A DNA stretch of 64,000 nucleotides from Nocardioides alcanivorans (lineage in GTDB: Bacteria > Actinomycetota > Actinomycetes > Propionibacteriales > Nocardioidaceae), in the NCBI RefSeq assembly GCF_021555175.1, contig NZ_JAKGRW010000002.1, positions 186,001-250,000 on the forward strand. The letters are read 5' to 3'. A model generated the notes under the pieces. It saw nothing but the letters and a program-made list of their open reading frames with translations, was not told the origin of the DNA and did no database searches. Made by a program: the position numbers and the translations under genes. The stretch's first letter is position 1; each line of letters begins with the position of its first letter. This document shows, piece by piece, positions 1 through 10,916 of this stretch.

Positions 1-317
1 GCAACGGGGTGGGCGTCGAGTCGGGCAGCCTGAGCGAGTTGCGCCACCTCACCCGCACCTCGGTGATGGCAGAGGTCGCCGAGGCGCCGCACGGCCTCGA
101 CCGTCTCGTGGGCGTCCACGACCTCGTCGTGGAGGGCAAGCGGGCCGTGTTCGAGGTCGACACCGATCAGCTCGACTCGGCAGTCGGAGCCTTGCACCGG
201 CTGGGGATCAGGTCGCTGACCGCGCAGCCGCCCACGCTCGAGGAGCTCTTCCTGCGGCACTACGGCGACGAGCTCCCCGCAGCTGGCTCGGCCACTGCCG
301 AGGGGGATCCAGCATGA
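1..317 (+). CDS. ABC transporter ATP-binding protein, C-terminal part (cut by window edge)
   Basis: Only about the last 105 residues are present. The reading frame is open from the window edge and ends in the typical DrrA-type C-terminal extension, with a final PTLEELFLRHYG signature that ATP-binding subunits of ABC-2 exporters carry after their ATPase domain. The Walker motifs would lie upstream, outside the window. The stop codon overlaps the next ATG in an ATGA, so the subunit is translationally coupled to its permease. In this family the protein drives efflux of drugs or lipids across the cytoplasmic membrane; the substrate cannot be told from sequence. Confidence 0.8.
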   Translation, partial: NGVGVESGSLSELRHLTRTSVMAEVAEAPHGLDRLVGVHDLVVEGKRAVFEVDTDQLDSAVGALHRLGIRSLTAQPPTLEELFLRHYGDELPAAGSATAEGDPA

Positions 318-1883
318 CCGGCGCCGGTCTGCTGCTGCGCACCTTCCTCAGGCGTGACAAGTGGTGGTGCTGGCGTGGACCGTGGGCATCACGCTGCTCT
401 ACTGGTCGCAGGCCGTGGGCATCGAGGGGGTCTACGAGAGTCAGGCGGAGTTCGACAAGGCGGCGGCGTTGATGGAGAAGAACGCCGCCTTCATCGCGAT
501 GGCCGGACCACCGCGGGCCCTCAACACGGTCGGCGGCCAGGTGACGTGGCAGGCCAGCGCCTTCGGGGCGGTATGCGCCGGCCTGATGAGCATGTACCTG
601 ATCGCGCGCCACACCCGGGCCGAGGAGGAGAGCGGCCGCGACGAGATCCTCCGCGCCACCGCGATCGGCAGGTGGGCTCCGCAGACCGCTGCGCTCGTGA
701 CGGCGCTGCTGGCCAACGTGTTGGTCGGCCTCTGTGTCGCGGGCAGCCTCTGGTCCTACGGTCTTCCGACCGCCGGCTCGGTCACCAGCGGTCTGCAGGT
801 GGGACTGACCGGGTGGGTCTTCACCGGAACCGCACTCGTTGCGGCCCAGCTCACCCAAAGCACCCGCGGCATGTATGGCATCGCAGGGTCGGTGATCGCC
901 ATCTCCTACGTGCTCCGTGCTGTCGGCGATGTCGGCAACGGCATCCTCTCGTGGCTCTCCCCGATCGGCTGGGGCCAGGCCATGCGGGCCTTCTCCGGTG
1001 AGCGTCTCGCTCCCGCGCTGCTCCTGCTGGTGGTGGCCGCGCTGGCCGTCGGGGCGTCGTACCTGCTCTTCGAGCGGCGCGACGTCGGGAGTGGGTTGCT
1101 CGCAGCGCGCCCGGCCCAGCCCGGGCCCCGGCGTCGCTGGGTGGGCCCGTCGGACTGGCCTGGCGGCTGCAACGCGGCTCGGTCGTCGGCTGGGTGGTCG
1201 GCCTCTTCCTCTTCGGCCTGGCCTACGGATCCATCGGAGACAGCGCTGCTGACCTGATCGGCGGTTCCGACACCACCCGCGAGCTCCTCGAGGTCGCTGG
1301 GGCGGCGCTGGTCGACGGGTTCTATGCCAACGCGCTGTTGATGTTGGCCCTGCTGGGGTGCGCCTTCGCGATCTCTTCCGCGCTCCGGCCCCGTGCCGAG
1401 GAGGAGGCCGGCCGCGTCGAACCCCTGCTCGCGACCCCGTTGCCGCGGGGACGTTGGTATGCCGCCCACGGTCTGGTCAGCGTGACCGGCACCTTCGCCG
1501 TCGCCGTTGCGGGAGCGCTCGGCATGGCGATCGGGTACGCCGGGGTCACCGGATCCCTGGATCGCTTCGCCCCGTTCCTCGTGGGGGCGCTCTCGCTGAC
1601 CGCCGCCACCTTGGTGTGGATGGGAGTGGCCCGGCTGCTCCACGCGTTGTCGGCCGACTGGGCGCCCTGGGCCTGGGCCGGGCTCGGCTTCAGCGTGGTC
1701 GTGGTGCTCTTCGCCCGACCGCTGGACTTCCCCGACTGGCTCACCGCGTTGTCGCCCTACGAGCACCTCGCCCTGGTGCCTGCCCAGGACCTCGACTGGC
1801 CCCCACTGCTGGTGCTGCTGGCGCTGGCCGGACTGCTCTGGTGGGCCGCCCAGGCCGCCTTCGCCCGGCGCGACGTGCACTGA
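314..1883 (+). CDS. ABC-2 type exporter permease (COG3559-like), two apparent frameshifts
   Basis: Membrane subunit of about 523 residues, made of two related six-helix halves as in the family annotated as exporters of polyketide antibiotics. The start ATG at 314 overlaps the stop of the ATP-binding subunit. The product is spread over three frames: 314 to about 361, about 361 to 1143, then to 1883. Adding one base near 361 (AAG-GTG-GTG) and one G in the GGG run near 1143-1145 restores a continuous protein, including a GPVGLAWRLQRG junction typical of the family between the halves. Both changes are missing bases, so I read them as sequence errors. If real, the exporter would be inactive. Confidence 0.75.
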
Positions 1884-1907
1884 CCCCCATCGGAGGTCGA
1901 GCCTGCG

Positions 1908-1936
1908 CCGTCTCGAGCCTGTCGAAGGGTCGAGAC
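1908..1936. repeat. Dispersed TCGAGCCTGTCGA-type repeat copy
   Basis: The stretch TCTCGAGCCTGTCGAAGGG followed by TCGAGAC is a partly palindromic element placed between two convergent genes. A second, longer version lies at 4819-4873. Such GGTCGAG/TGTCGAGACC elements recur at gene ends in Nocardioides-type genomes (from memory); role unknown. Confidence 0.5.
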
Positions 1937-1964
1937 CCACCCACCCCGTCCCGGAGGCCCAGCC

Positions 1965-3167
1965 TCAGGCCAGTTCCCGGTCGAGCCGGGCCAACTGGCC
2001 CGAGATCAGCGGCAGCAGCGGCGAGTTCGCGCCGACGGCGTCGCGCTGGGCGCACCACATCTCGTAGTCGTCGGAACCCCATGCGGAACGTGTCCAGGTG
2101 GACATCAGATCGGGCGTGCCGGAGTGCAGCACGGCCGCTCGCAGTCCGGCCTCCACCGCCTCACGCAGCCGTACGACGCCCGGAGCGGTCGAGCGTGGCA
2201 GCAGCGGGCCGCGGTAGCTGCGGAGAGCACCGGACACGTCACCAGCGCTGAGCTTGGCCTCCACCTCCAGCCAGTCGGCCGAGACGTCGGCGGCCAGGCG
2301 GTAGGGGCGAGAGGCGAGCAACTCGTCGCCGAGCAGGGCGCGCAGTCGCTTCATCTCGGCACGCAGGGTCGAGGACTGGTTGTCGTGCTCGTAGAGGAGC
2401 ACGTTGAGCTCGTCGCCCGACAGGCCTCGTGGCGCCGACGCCAGCAGCACCACGATCTCGCTGTGTCGAGGGCTCAGCCGGAATGCGCCGGCGCGACCCG
2501 ACGTCCCGGTGATGCGGGTGAGTGCTTCTTGACGTCCCAACGCCTCCAGGCTGACGGTGAGCCGGTCGGGTGCGGCCACCGCGCTGGCCGGTGCCGAGGA
2601 GAGGTGCGCGTGGGCCAGCTCGGTCTCGGCCATCCGGGCGGCGGCCCGGACCATTGCGAGGGTCTGGGGCACGGCGATCTGCTCGGCACCTGTCACGTCG
2701 AGCACGCCCAGCAGTGCGCCCGTGACGGGGTCGTGGATGGGAGAGGCCGCACAACTCCAACGCTGCACGGAGCGTCGGAAGTGCTCGGACCCGATGACGC
2801 TGACCGGCTGGTCGAGGGCGATCGCCATACCGGGGGCATTGGTGCCGGCGAAGCGCTCGTCCCAGTTGGCGCCCTCGACGAAGCCGATCCGCTCGGCCTG
2901 GCGCAACACGTCGGGGCGTCCGCAGACCCACAGCAGCTGGGCGCTCGCGTCGGAGACGGCCATGACCGCATCGCAGTCGCGTGCCGCCTGCCCGAGCACG
3001 TCGTCGAGCAGCGGGAAGACGGCGGCGAGCGGATGGGCGGCACGGTGGTCGTGGAGCAGGTCCTCGTCCAAGGTGATCGGTGCTTCGGGTGCGTCGGCGG
3101 ACACACCGGCTGCCGCCGACCGGTGCCACGAGTCGGCGACCTGGGCGCGCATCCCGTCGTTGGTCAC
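1965..3167 (-). CDS. GAF-domain transcriptional regulator of the aldehyde dehydrogenase operon
   Basis: A 400-residue regulator. The N-terminus has the ADSWHRS pattern seen in AcoR-type regulators, followed by a GAF-like sensory domain (about residues 60-190) with the family's FAGTNAPGMAI and HFRRSVQRWSCAASPI segments. There is no AAA+ sigma54 domain and no GAFTGA motif. The C-terminal third (RHSEIVVLLASAPRGLSGDEL) looks like a winged-helix DNA-binding region, as in the actinobacterial short form of this family. The start is GTG at 3167; an ATG 15 nt inside is the alternative. It is divergent from the aldehyde dehydrogenase gene, with a palindrome between them at 3199-3216, so it probably controls that operon in response to an aldehyde or alcohol. 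Confidence 0.8.
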   Translation of the reverse strand: MTNDGMRAQVADSWHRSAAAGVSADAPEAPITLDEDLLHDHRAAHPLAAVFPLLDDVLGQAARDCDAVMAVSDASAQLLWVCGRPDVLRQAERIGFVEGANWDERFAGTNAPGMAIALDQPVSVIGSEHFRRSVQRWSCAASPIHDPVTGALLGVLDVTGAEQIAVPQTLAMVRAAARMAETELAHAHLSSAPASAVAAPDRLTVSLEALGRQEALTRITGTSGRAGAFRLSPRHSEIVVLLASAPRGLSGDELNVLLYEHDNQSSTLRAEMKRLRALLGDELLASRPYRLAADVSADWLEVEAKLSAGDVSGALRSYRGPLLPRSTAPGVVRLREAVEAGLRAAVLHSGTPDLMSTWTRSAWGSDDYEMWCAQRDAVGANSPLLPLISGQLARLDRELA

Positions 3168-3198
3168 CTCGTCAGTGTGCGTCGCGGATGTGACCCAC

Positions 3199-3216
3199 GC
3201 AACGTTGTTGCAACGA
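3199..3216. promoter_or_regulatory. Palindromic operator candidate between GAF regulator and aldehyde dehydrogenase
   Basis: GCAACGTTGTTGC is an inverted repeat (GCAAC/GTTGC), and the overlapping CGTTG-TTG-CAACG is a second one. It sits in the 118-nt divergent spacer and is the obvious candidate binding site for the GAF-domain regulator. Confidence 0.5.
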
Positions 3217-3285
3217 CACGCTCCCTAGCTTGGTGATCGGCGTCACGGAGGCGCCCTCGGATCCACACCGGACTTTGGAGATCAC

Positions 3286-4809
<1,524 letters not shown>

Positions 4810-4818
4810 CCCCACCCG

Positions 4819-4873
4819 TTGGTCGAGCGCTCCGGTGGTCGAGCGCTCCGGTGGTCGAGCTTGTCGAGACCCG
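4819..4873. repeat. Tandem GGTGGTCGAGCGCTCC units ending in a dispersed palindromic repeat
   Basis: Two consecutive copies of GGTCGAGCGCTCCGGT are followed by GGTCGAGCTTGTCGAGACC. The element separates the aldehyde dehydrogenase from the DUF779 gene and shares its core with the repeat at 1908-1936. It lies inside an apparent operon, so it may form an RNA hairpin. Confidence 0.6.
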
Positions 4874-4929
4874 GTGAGGCACCCGGCCAACCCAACCACC
4901 CGGCGTACGTCGGCAGAAGCGGAGACGAC

Positions 4930-5310
4930 ATGACGGCACCACCCGCACGGGTCGCGGTCACCGACCAGGCGGCGGAGATGATCCGCCGCCTGGTCGGCAT
5001 CCACGGCCCGGTGATGTTCCACCAGTCCGGCGGCTGCTGCGACGGGAGTTCGCCGATGTGCTACCCGGACGGCGAGTTCCGCACGGGTGCCTCGGACGTG
5101 CTCCTGGGACACCTCGACGTCGGCACGGAGCGCAAGGTGCCGATGTGGATGTCGGCAGCGCAGTTCGAGTACTGGAAGCACACCCACCTCACCGTCGACG
5201 TCGTGAAGGGCAGGGGTGCGGGCTTCTCGCTGGAGGCACCGGAGGGGGTGCGTTTCCTGATCCGCTCCCGGCTCTTCAGCGACGAGGAGTACGCCGCACT
5301 GGAGGGTTGA
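4930..5310 (+). CDS. DUF779 domain-containing protein
   Basis: A 126-residue cytosolic protein with the DUF779 core: FHQSGGCCDGSSPMCY near residue 40, then a conserved YWKHTHLTVDVVKGRG segment. The family's cysteines are kept. DUF779 genes are almost always next to an acetaldehyde-type aldehyde dehydrogenase, as here, but their biochemical role is not established. The ATG at 4930 is chosen because the upstream in-frame codons run through the repeat element. Confidence 0.88.
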   Translation: MTAPPARVAVTDQAAEMIRRLVGIHGPVMFHQSGGCCDGSSPMCYPDGEFRTGASDVLLGHLDVGTERKVPMWMSAAQFEYWKHTHLTVDVVKGRGAGFSLEAPEGVRFLIRSRLFSDEEYAALEG

Positions 5311-5410
5311 GCGGGCCCCAGCGGTCCGGCGGGACGGAGCAGGTCGTCGCGTGGCGGGAGCGCGCGTGGCCCGACGTGATCCTGTGCGGGGACGTGCGAC
5401 GATCGTCGGC

Positions 5411-6655
5411 ATGAAGGCAACGACGCAGGGTGGGAGGCCCGCGGGCGAGCGGGGTAGGAGCAGGGCCGAGGTCATCGGCGACGGCATCCAGTGGACGGCC
5501 CGTTGGAGCCTGCGCTGGGTCTGCATCGCGCTGGGAGCCCTGTTGCTGGGTCTGGTCATCAAGTGGACCTGGACGATCGTGCTCCCGGTGACCCTCGCCC
5601 TGATCATCACCACGGTCCTGGCGCCGCTCGCCGGCTTGATGGAGCGCTGGCTCCGGTTCCCGCCCGCCCTGTCGGCGGCGGGGTCGCTGATCCTCTCGAT
5701 GGGGGTGGTCGGGTTCGTGTTCTACCTGCTCGCGCCGTCGGTGGGTGGTCAGACCGGGCAGATCGTGGATGACACCGTGGGTGGCCTGCAGCGGCTCCAG
5801 GAGTGGGTGCAGGAATCCGACATCGTCTCCAAGAGGCAGCTGGACACGGCGCTGCAAACCGTGCAGGACCGGCTCATGGAGTCGACCGGCGACATCGCCT
5901 CCGGCGTCCTGGTCGGCGTCGGTGCGGTGACCTCGGCCCTGGTCAACCTGGTGGTCACGCTGATCCTGACGTTCCTCTTCCTGAAGGACGGCCGCAAGTT
6001 CATCCCCTGGGTCCGTGGCGTGGCCGGCGACAAGGTCGGCTCGCACCTGGCCGAGGTGCTCACCCGGTCCTGGACCACGCTCAGCGGATTCATCCGGACC
6101 CAGGCCGTGGTCAGCATGATCGACGCCGTCTTCATCGGCATCGGCTTGATCCTGGTCGGGGTGCCTCTGGCAGTTCCGCTCGCCGTGCTCACCTTCTTCG
6201 GTGGCTTCGTCCCCATCGTGGGAGCCTTCGTGGCGGGCGGTGTCGCTGTCCTGGTCGCGCTGGTCGCGGTCGGTTGGAAGGGTGCGCTGATCGTGCTCGC
6301 GATCATCGTCGCGGTCCAGCAGCTCGAGGGCAACGTGCTCTCGCCGTGGCTGCAGTCGAAGAGCATGAATCTCCACGCTGCGGTGGTGCTGCTCTCGGTG
6401 GCGCTGGGCGGGACGCTCTTCGGCATCGTCGGTGCGTTCCTGGCCGTGCCGGTGACCGCAGTCATCGCGGTGGTGCTGCGCTACCTCAACGAACAGGCGG
6501 CGTTGGCCGAAGGCACGCCCGAGCCGTTGCACCGTCTCGTGGTCGAGACCGCGGCCGGCCACCCGCTCGCCGTGGACGACGTCGACGACGACTCCGACGC
6601 CCAGGGCGGCGCCGCGAGTGCAGAGGAGCTCCCGGACGACGACTCGACCTCGTGA
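5411..6655 (+). CDS. AI-2E family (PerM-like) membrane permease
   Basis: A 414-residue polytopic membrane protein with the family layout: two N-terminal helices, a soluble periplasm-facing segment, then a C-terminal helix bundle containing FFGGFVPIVGAFVAGG and a long VQQLEGNVLSPWLQSKS segment. The family includes the autoinducer-2 exporter TqsA and Na+/H+ antiporter-like members, so substrate is unknown. The C-terminus is acidic (DDVDDDSDA). A second, unlinked family member is encoded at 52833-53942. Confidence 0.85.
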   Translation: MKATTQGGRPAGERGRSRAEVIGDGIQWTARWSLRWVCIALGALLLGLVIKWTWTIVLPVTLALIITTVLAPLAGLMERWLRFPPALSAAGSLILSMGVVGFVFYLLAPSVGGQTGQIVDDTVGGLQRLQEWVQESDIVSKRQLDTALQTVQDRLMESTGDIASGVLVGVGAVTSALVNLVVTLILTFLFLKDGRKFIPWVRGVAGDKVGSHLAEVLTRSWTTLSGFIRTQAVVSMIDAVFIGIGLILVGVPLAVPLAVLTFFGGFVPIVGAFVAGGVAVLVALVAVGWKGALIVLAIIVAVQQLEGNVLSPWLQSKSMNLHAAVVLLSVALGGTLFGIVGAFLAVPVTAVIAVVLRYLNEQAALAEGTPEPLHRLVVETAAGHPLAVDDVDDDSDAQGGAASAEELPDDDSTS

Positions 6656-6677
6656 TGCCCGGGCGCAGCCCCGGGCA
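6656..6677 (+). terminator. GC-rich hairpin between AI-2E gene and enoyl-CoA hydratase
   Basis: Eight-base perfect arms TGCCCGGG / CCCGGGCA with a 6-nt loop start one base past the AI-2E stop codon and end ten bases before the next ATG. There is no U tract, so this is a weak terminator or a translation-modulating hairpin. Confidence 0.4.
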
Positions 6678-6686
6678 CGTGGCACC

Positions 6687-7440
6687 ATGACGTCCATGAC
6701 CGAGCTCGTGAAGTATGCCGTCACCGCCGGCATCGCCACCCTCACCTTCGACTCGCCCCACAACCGCAACGCGCTGTCGCGGCAGCTGCTCACCGAGTTC
6801 CAGGAGCGGATGGAGCGGGCTGCGGCCGACGCCGACGTGAGGGTCGTGGTGATCCGGGCCGAGGGCCGCACCTTCTGCTCCGGCGCCGACCTGTCCGAGG
6901 CGTCCAGCGGGACGATGGAGGAGGGGCGCTGGCGATCGTGGAGCTGCAGCGCCGGATCGCAGCCCACCCCAAGCCCGTGGTCACCCGCCTGCACGGGGCG
7001 GTGCGCGCGGGCGGCATCGGGATCGTCGCGGCCTCCGACGTGGCGATCAGCGCCGACGATGCGACGTACGCCCTGACCGAGGTGAGGCTCGGCCTCGCCC
7101 CGGCGGGGATCTCGCTGACCGTGCTGCCTCGCATGACCAGCCGCGCTGCCGCGTGGGCCTGTCTGACGGGGAGAAGTTCACCGGTGCCCAGGCAGCCGAG
7201 ATGGGGCTGGTCACCAAGGCGGTGCCGGAGAGTCACCTCGACGCCGAGGTCGACGAGGTCTGCCGGGCTCTCGCCTCCGGAAGTCCCCAGGGCCTGCGCG
7301 AGACCAAGCGGCTGCTCAACCGGCCGCTGCTCGACAACATGGACACCCATGGCCCCGACCTGGCCAAGCTCTCCGCGCGTCTCTTCGAGTCCGACGAGGC
7401 CCGTGACGCGATGCTCGCCTTCCTGAGCCGCTCGAAGTAG
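6687..7440 (+). CDS. Enoyl-CoA hydratase/isomerase family protein, two apparent frameshifts
   Basis: Crotonase-fold protein of about 251 residues, expected to hydrate or isomerise an acyl-CoA. The N-terminal part carries FDSPHNRNALS and the oxyanion-hole segment FCSGADLSE. The middle (VVTRLHGAVRAGGIGIVAASDVAIS) and C-terminus (EMGLVTKAVPESHLD) are in two other frames. Restoring one G in the GGGG run at 6923-6926 gives EEGALAIVELQRR, and one base near 7150 gives AAAVGLSDGEKF, both family-like. Both are missing-base errors in my reading. The start may be ATG 6687 or ATG 6696. Confidence 0.8.
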
Positions 7441-7453
7441 CACGGGTTGCGCG

Positions 7454-7472
7454 GTGACGTCGCAGTCGTCAC
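7454..7472. terminator. Weak hairpin between convergent genes
   Basis: GTGACG / CGTCAC arms with a 7-nt loop lie in the 35-nt gap between the hydratase and the convergent DoxX-like gene. Short stem, no U tract. Confidence 0.3.
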
Positions 7473-7475
7473 AGG

Positions 7476-7901
7476 TCAGCTGTGGAGCAACCGCACCCGC
7501 GGGTCACGCAGCCACAGCCCGACCCAGGCGAGTGCGGCGACCGCGAAGGCCATCACGCTGTGGCCGAAGGGCTGCTCGAGCCACAGGTTGAGGCAGATCG
7601 CGCCGCCGAGGTAACCGGTGAGCAGTACGGCGCCGAGCACCGCCGTACGCGGCACGAGGTGGATGAGGAGCACCACGGTGAGCACCGCACCGCAGATCAC
7701 CGGGAAGTTCTCCGGGCCGGCGTGCTCGTCGTTCCACTCCTTGACGGCGTCCACCACCAGCAGGTGGCTGATCGCGTCGAAGGCGAGGAACGCGACGACG
7801 AGGCCGGTGATGACCAGCCCCGCGACGTGCCCGGTCGTACGACGGCTCGTGGGTTCGGTCCCACTGCTGCCGGCAGGTGTCTGGTGGGTGGTGCGCGCCA
7901 T
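7476..7901 (-). CDS. Small DoxX-like four-helix membrane protein
   Basis: A 141-residue membrane protein with about four hydrophobic segments (VAGLVITGLVVAFLAFDAI, VICGAVLTVVLLIHLV, AVLGAVLLTGYLGGAIC and a C-terminal helix). The LLTGYLGGA segment resembles DoxX-like proteins. The start at 7901 is set by an AGGAGA Shine-Dalgarno sequence 6 nt upstream; a longer in-frame extension to 7964 lacks one. Function unknown. Confidence 0.75.
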   Translation of the reverse strand: MARTTHQTPAGSSGTEPTSRRTTGHVAGLVITGLVVAFLAFDAISHLLVVDAVKEWNDEHAGPENFPVICGAVLTVVLLIHLVPRTAVLGAVLLTGYLGGAICLNLWLEQPFGHSVMAFAVAALAWVGLWLRDPRVRLLHS

Positions 7902-7992
7902 GGGAAGTCTCCTCAGGTGAGTGCGTGGATGTTGATGCAGACCGGTCTCGGGCAGCGGACTCATCGTTGTCCTGACGAACTACGCTCAGGAC

Positions 7993-8598
7993 ATGTCCCT
8001 GCCTGAGCTCAACGAGCCGGAAGCGCGTGGTTCGCGTGTCAGTGATGCTGCCCTGGTCATCGGCGTCTTCGTCGGGGTGCTGTGGGTGCTGGAGATCGTC
8101 GACACGATCCTCAACAACCGGCTCGACCGCCTGGGCATCGAACCGCTCCAGGCCGACGGTCTGTGGGGCATCCTCTTCGCGCCGCTGCTGCACTCCGGCT
8201 TCGGTCACCTCATCGCCAACACCATCCCGGCCCTGGTGCTGGGCTTCCTGATCCTGCTGTCGGGCGGCCCCGTCTGGGCCCGCGCGACCGGCACCATCTG
8301 GCTGATCGGTGGAGTCGGCACCTGGCTGACCGGCGGCGCCAACACGCTTCACCTCGGTGCGTCCGTGCTGATCTTCGGGTGGCTCACCTTCTTGCTCCTG
8401 CGCGGTTTCTTCAATCGCAACGTGCTGCAGATCCTGCTCGGCCTCGTCGTCTTCGTCATCTATGGCGGAGTGCTGTGGGGCGTGCTGCCGACCACCCCCG
8501 GCGTCTCTTGGCAGGGTCACCTCTTCGGCGCCATCGGCGGTGGGTTGGCGGCGTTCTGGATGGCGGAGCGTGAGAAGGGCGCCGAGACCCGAGCCTGA
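7993..8598 (+). CDS. Rhomboid family intramembrane serine protease
   Basis: A 201-residue membrane protein with the rhomboid fold: LLHSGFGHLIANTIP (the conserved His and Asn of helix 2), HLGASVLIFGW as the serine-bearing GxS loop of helix 4, and SWQGHLFGAIGGG carrying the catalytic His of helix 6. The usual GxSG is GAS-V here, a deviation also found in other actinobacterial members. It would cleave membrane proteins within the bilayer; substrates unknown. Confidence 0.87.
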   Translation: MSLPELNEPEARGSRVSDAALVIGVFVGVLWVLEIVDTILNNRLDRLGIEPLQADGLWGILFAPLLHSGFGHLIANTIPALVLGFLILLSGGPVWARATGTIWLIGGVGTWLTGGANTLHLGASVLIFGWLTFLLLRGFFNRNVLQILLGLVVFVIYGGVLWGVLPTTPGVSWQGHLFGAIGGGLAAFWMAEREKGAETRA

Positions 8599-8670
8599 CC
8601 TCCGGGAATGCCGGCGCCGCCGGTAAAGTTGGGTGCTTGTCACCTCTCTCGCCCCGGAAACGAGGACCGC

Positions 8671-10857
8671 TTGTCCGAGCAGTCGCCCACGCCTGACCCG
8701 ACCGACGACGTCGCCGCCCGTGAGGTCGCAGGCGAGCAGGCTTTCGTCGAGCGCGTCTATGCCCAGATGGAGGTGTCGGCACGCTCTGCGCAGGAGCTCG
8801 CCCGCGAAGGTCACGAGCGTGGTCGGCTGGGTCACGAGGGTGGCCTCGTCGAACGCGACGCGATGGTCTTCCAAGCGGCCAAGCGGATGGCGCAGCTCGA
8901 TGCCGCGCACGAGGGGCTCGTCTTCGGGCGCCTCGACCTGCGTCGGGCCGTCGATCCCGAACCCCGCTACATCGGTCGCATCGGCCTGCGCGACGAGAAC
9001 CACGACTCGCTCCTGATCGACTGGCGGGCCCCCGCAGCCGCTGTCTTCTACCAGGCGACCGCGGCCACGCCGCAAGACGTCGTACGACGCCGGGTGCTGC
9101 GCAACTCCGGACGTGCGGTGATCGGTGTCGAGGACGAACTGCTCGACCCGGAGGCACCGGAGTCGGGTGACCTCCCGATCGTCGGCGAGGGTGCGCTGAT
9201 GGCGCAGCTCTCCCGTGCCCGCGACCGGTCGATGCACTCCATCGTGGCGACGATCCAGGCCGAGCAGGACGAGGCCATCCGGGCACCGGGGCGCGGCGTG
9301 GTGGCGATCTCCGGTGGCCCCGGCACCGGCAAGACGGTCGTGGCGCTGCACCGGGCGGCGTACCTCCTCTACAACGACCGACGCCGCTATGAAGGCGGTG
9401 GCGTGCTCATCGTCGGCCCGTCCGGTGTCTTCATGCGCTACATCGAGCGGGTGCTGCCCAGCCTTGGTGAGACGGCGGTGGCGCTGCGTGCACTCGGTGA
9501 GGTCGTCAACGGTGTCCGTGCCACCCGCCACGACGAGCCGGCGGTCGCCGATGTCAAGGGGTCGCGTCGGATGGCAGAGGTCGTCCGTCGCGCTGCGCGG
9601 CAGGCAGTGCCCGGTGCCCCCAGCCAGTTCCGCCTGTTCTACCGAGACGACGTGCTCGTGCTCGATCGCGCCCTGCTCGGCAAGATCCGCCGCCAGCTGC
9701 TCTCCCAGGGCCAGCGCAACCGTCAGCTGCCGCGAGTCGCCTCGACGTTGCTCGATGCCCTGTGGCGTCAGGTGCGCAGCGACCGCGGTCGCGATCGTGG
9801 CAAGGAGGCCTTCCTCGACGACATGCTAGAGGACGAGGTCTTCCTCGAGTTCGCCGTCCAGTGGTGGCCGCCGATCGATGCGTCGATGGTGCTCGAATGG
9901 CTCAAGGACGCCGACTTCCTGGCCCGCGTTGGTGATGGAGTGCTGAGCCGCGACGAGCAAATGCTGCTCCACAAGAGCTGGCAGGCCGGCGGGCTCACCA
10001 TCGAAGACGTCCCGCTGCTCGACGAGGTCCGCTACCAGGTCGGGGACATACCCGAACGCAACCAGGGTCAGGACGAGTGGGGTGACCACCGGGGCGGCGA
10101 CCTGCAGGAGCTGACCACGGTCGCCGACCGCGAGTTCAACAGCGGCCCCGGGTGGCGCCCGCCGACCCATCGGATCGAGGACGACCCCTTTGCCCACGTG
10201 CTCATCGACGAGGCACAGGACCTCACACCGATGCAGTGGCGCATGGTGGGCAGGCGTGGTCGCACAGCCTCGTGGACCATCGTCGGTGACGAGGCCCAGT
10301 CGTCCTGGCCGGTGCCGGCCGAGGCCGCCGCTGCCCGGGCCGAAGCGTTGGAGGGCAAGCAGGTGCACGCCTTCCACCTGTCGACCAACTACCGCAACTC
10401 CTCCGAGATCTACGCCTACGCCGAGGCGTATGCCAAGCGAGTCGGACTCGACGCAGACCTCCCGCGCGCCGTGCGCTCGACCGGCGCCGAGCCGGTCGTG
10501 GTCGGCCCGGTCGACGACCTCTCGGAGGCCACCCGTGCTGAGGTCACCCGGCTCGCCGCGGAGGTGCAGGGCACGGTCGGCATCGTCGTACCGGTGGCCC
10601 GTCGGGCAGAGGTGAACGCCTGGCTCGCGTCCTGGTCGGAGTTCGCCGACGATGCGAAGTCGGCGGCCAACCCCGGTGACTCCGCGAGCGGTGAGGACCG
10701 GATCGTGGTGCTGACCGGCCTCGAGACCAAGGGGTTGGAGTTCGACGGCATCGTCGTCGTACGACCCCAGGAGATCGAGGACGAGTCCGCGACGGGCCGC
10801 GCAACGCTCTACGTGGTGCTCACCCGAGCCACGCAGTTGCTGACGCTCGTCAGCTGA
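8671..10857 (+). CDS. HelD-like UvrD/Rep superfamily ATPase (RNA polymerase recycling factor type)
   Basis: About 728 residues. It has an N-terminal coiled-coil-rich arm (residues 1-130), Walker A GGPGTGKTVVALHRAAYLL, Walker B/motif II LIDEAQDLTPMQWRM, motif III WTIVGDEAQSSW and motif VI LYVVLTRATQLLTLV, in the order seen in HelD. HelD binds RNA polymerase and frees it from stalled or nucleic-acid-bound states; some actinobacterial forms protect against rifampicin. Which type this is cannot be told here. I prefer TTG 8671 after GAGGA; an ATG at 8608 would add 21 residues but overlaps a likely promoter (TAAAGT). Confidence 0.85.
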   Translation: MSEQSPTPDPTDDVAAREVAGEQAFVERVYAQMEVSARSAQELAREGHERGRLGHEGGLVERDAMVFQAAKRMAQLDAAHEGLVFGRLDLRRAVDPEPRYIGRIGLRDENHDSLLIDWRAPAAAVFYQATAATPQDVVRRRVLRNSGRAVIGVEDELLDPEAPESGDLPIVGEGALMAQLSRARDRSMHSIVATIQAEQDEAIRAPGRGVVAISGGPGTGKTVVALHRAAYLLYNDRRRYEGGGVLIVGPSGVFMRYIERVLPSLGETAVALRALGEVVNGVRATRHDEPAVADVKGSRRMAEVVRRAARQAVPGAPSQFRLFYRDDVLVLDRALLGKIRRQLLSQGQRNRQLPRVASTLLDALWRQVRSDRGRDRGKEAFLDDMLEDEVFLEFAVQWWPPIDASMVLEWLKDADFLARVGDGVLSRDEQMLLHKSWQAGGLTIEDVPLLDEVRYQVGDIPERNQGQDEWGDHRGGDLQELTTVADREFNSGPGWRPPTHRIEDDPFAHVLIDEAQDLTPMQWRMVGRRGRTASWTIVGDEAQSSWPVPAEAAAARAEALEGKQVHAFHLSTNYRNSSEIYAYAEAYAKRVGLDADLPRAVRSTGAEPVVVGPVDDLSEATRAEVTRLAAEVQGTVGIVVPVARRAEVNAWLASWSEFADDAKSAANPGDSASGEDRIVVLTGLETKGLEFDGIVVVRPQEIEDESATGRATLYVVLTRATQLLTLVS

Positions 10858-10916
10858 CGTCCGGATCGGGCGGCTGGGACTGTTGCTCGAGCGGCGCCGC
10901 CCCTACGCTCGACGCC

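Noticed and set aside
314..1883. Programmed frameshifting or true pseudogenes as explanation for the split genes
   Set aside because: All shifts are single missing bases, mostly in G/C runs, spread over unrelated genes including tadA. No slippery site with a downstream stem was consistently present.
4819..4873. CRISPR-like or phase-variable repeat
   Set aside because: Only two tandem 16-nt units plus one variant, no spacers, no cas genes, and the core recurs as a dispersed element.
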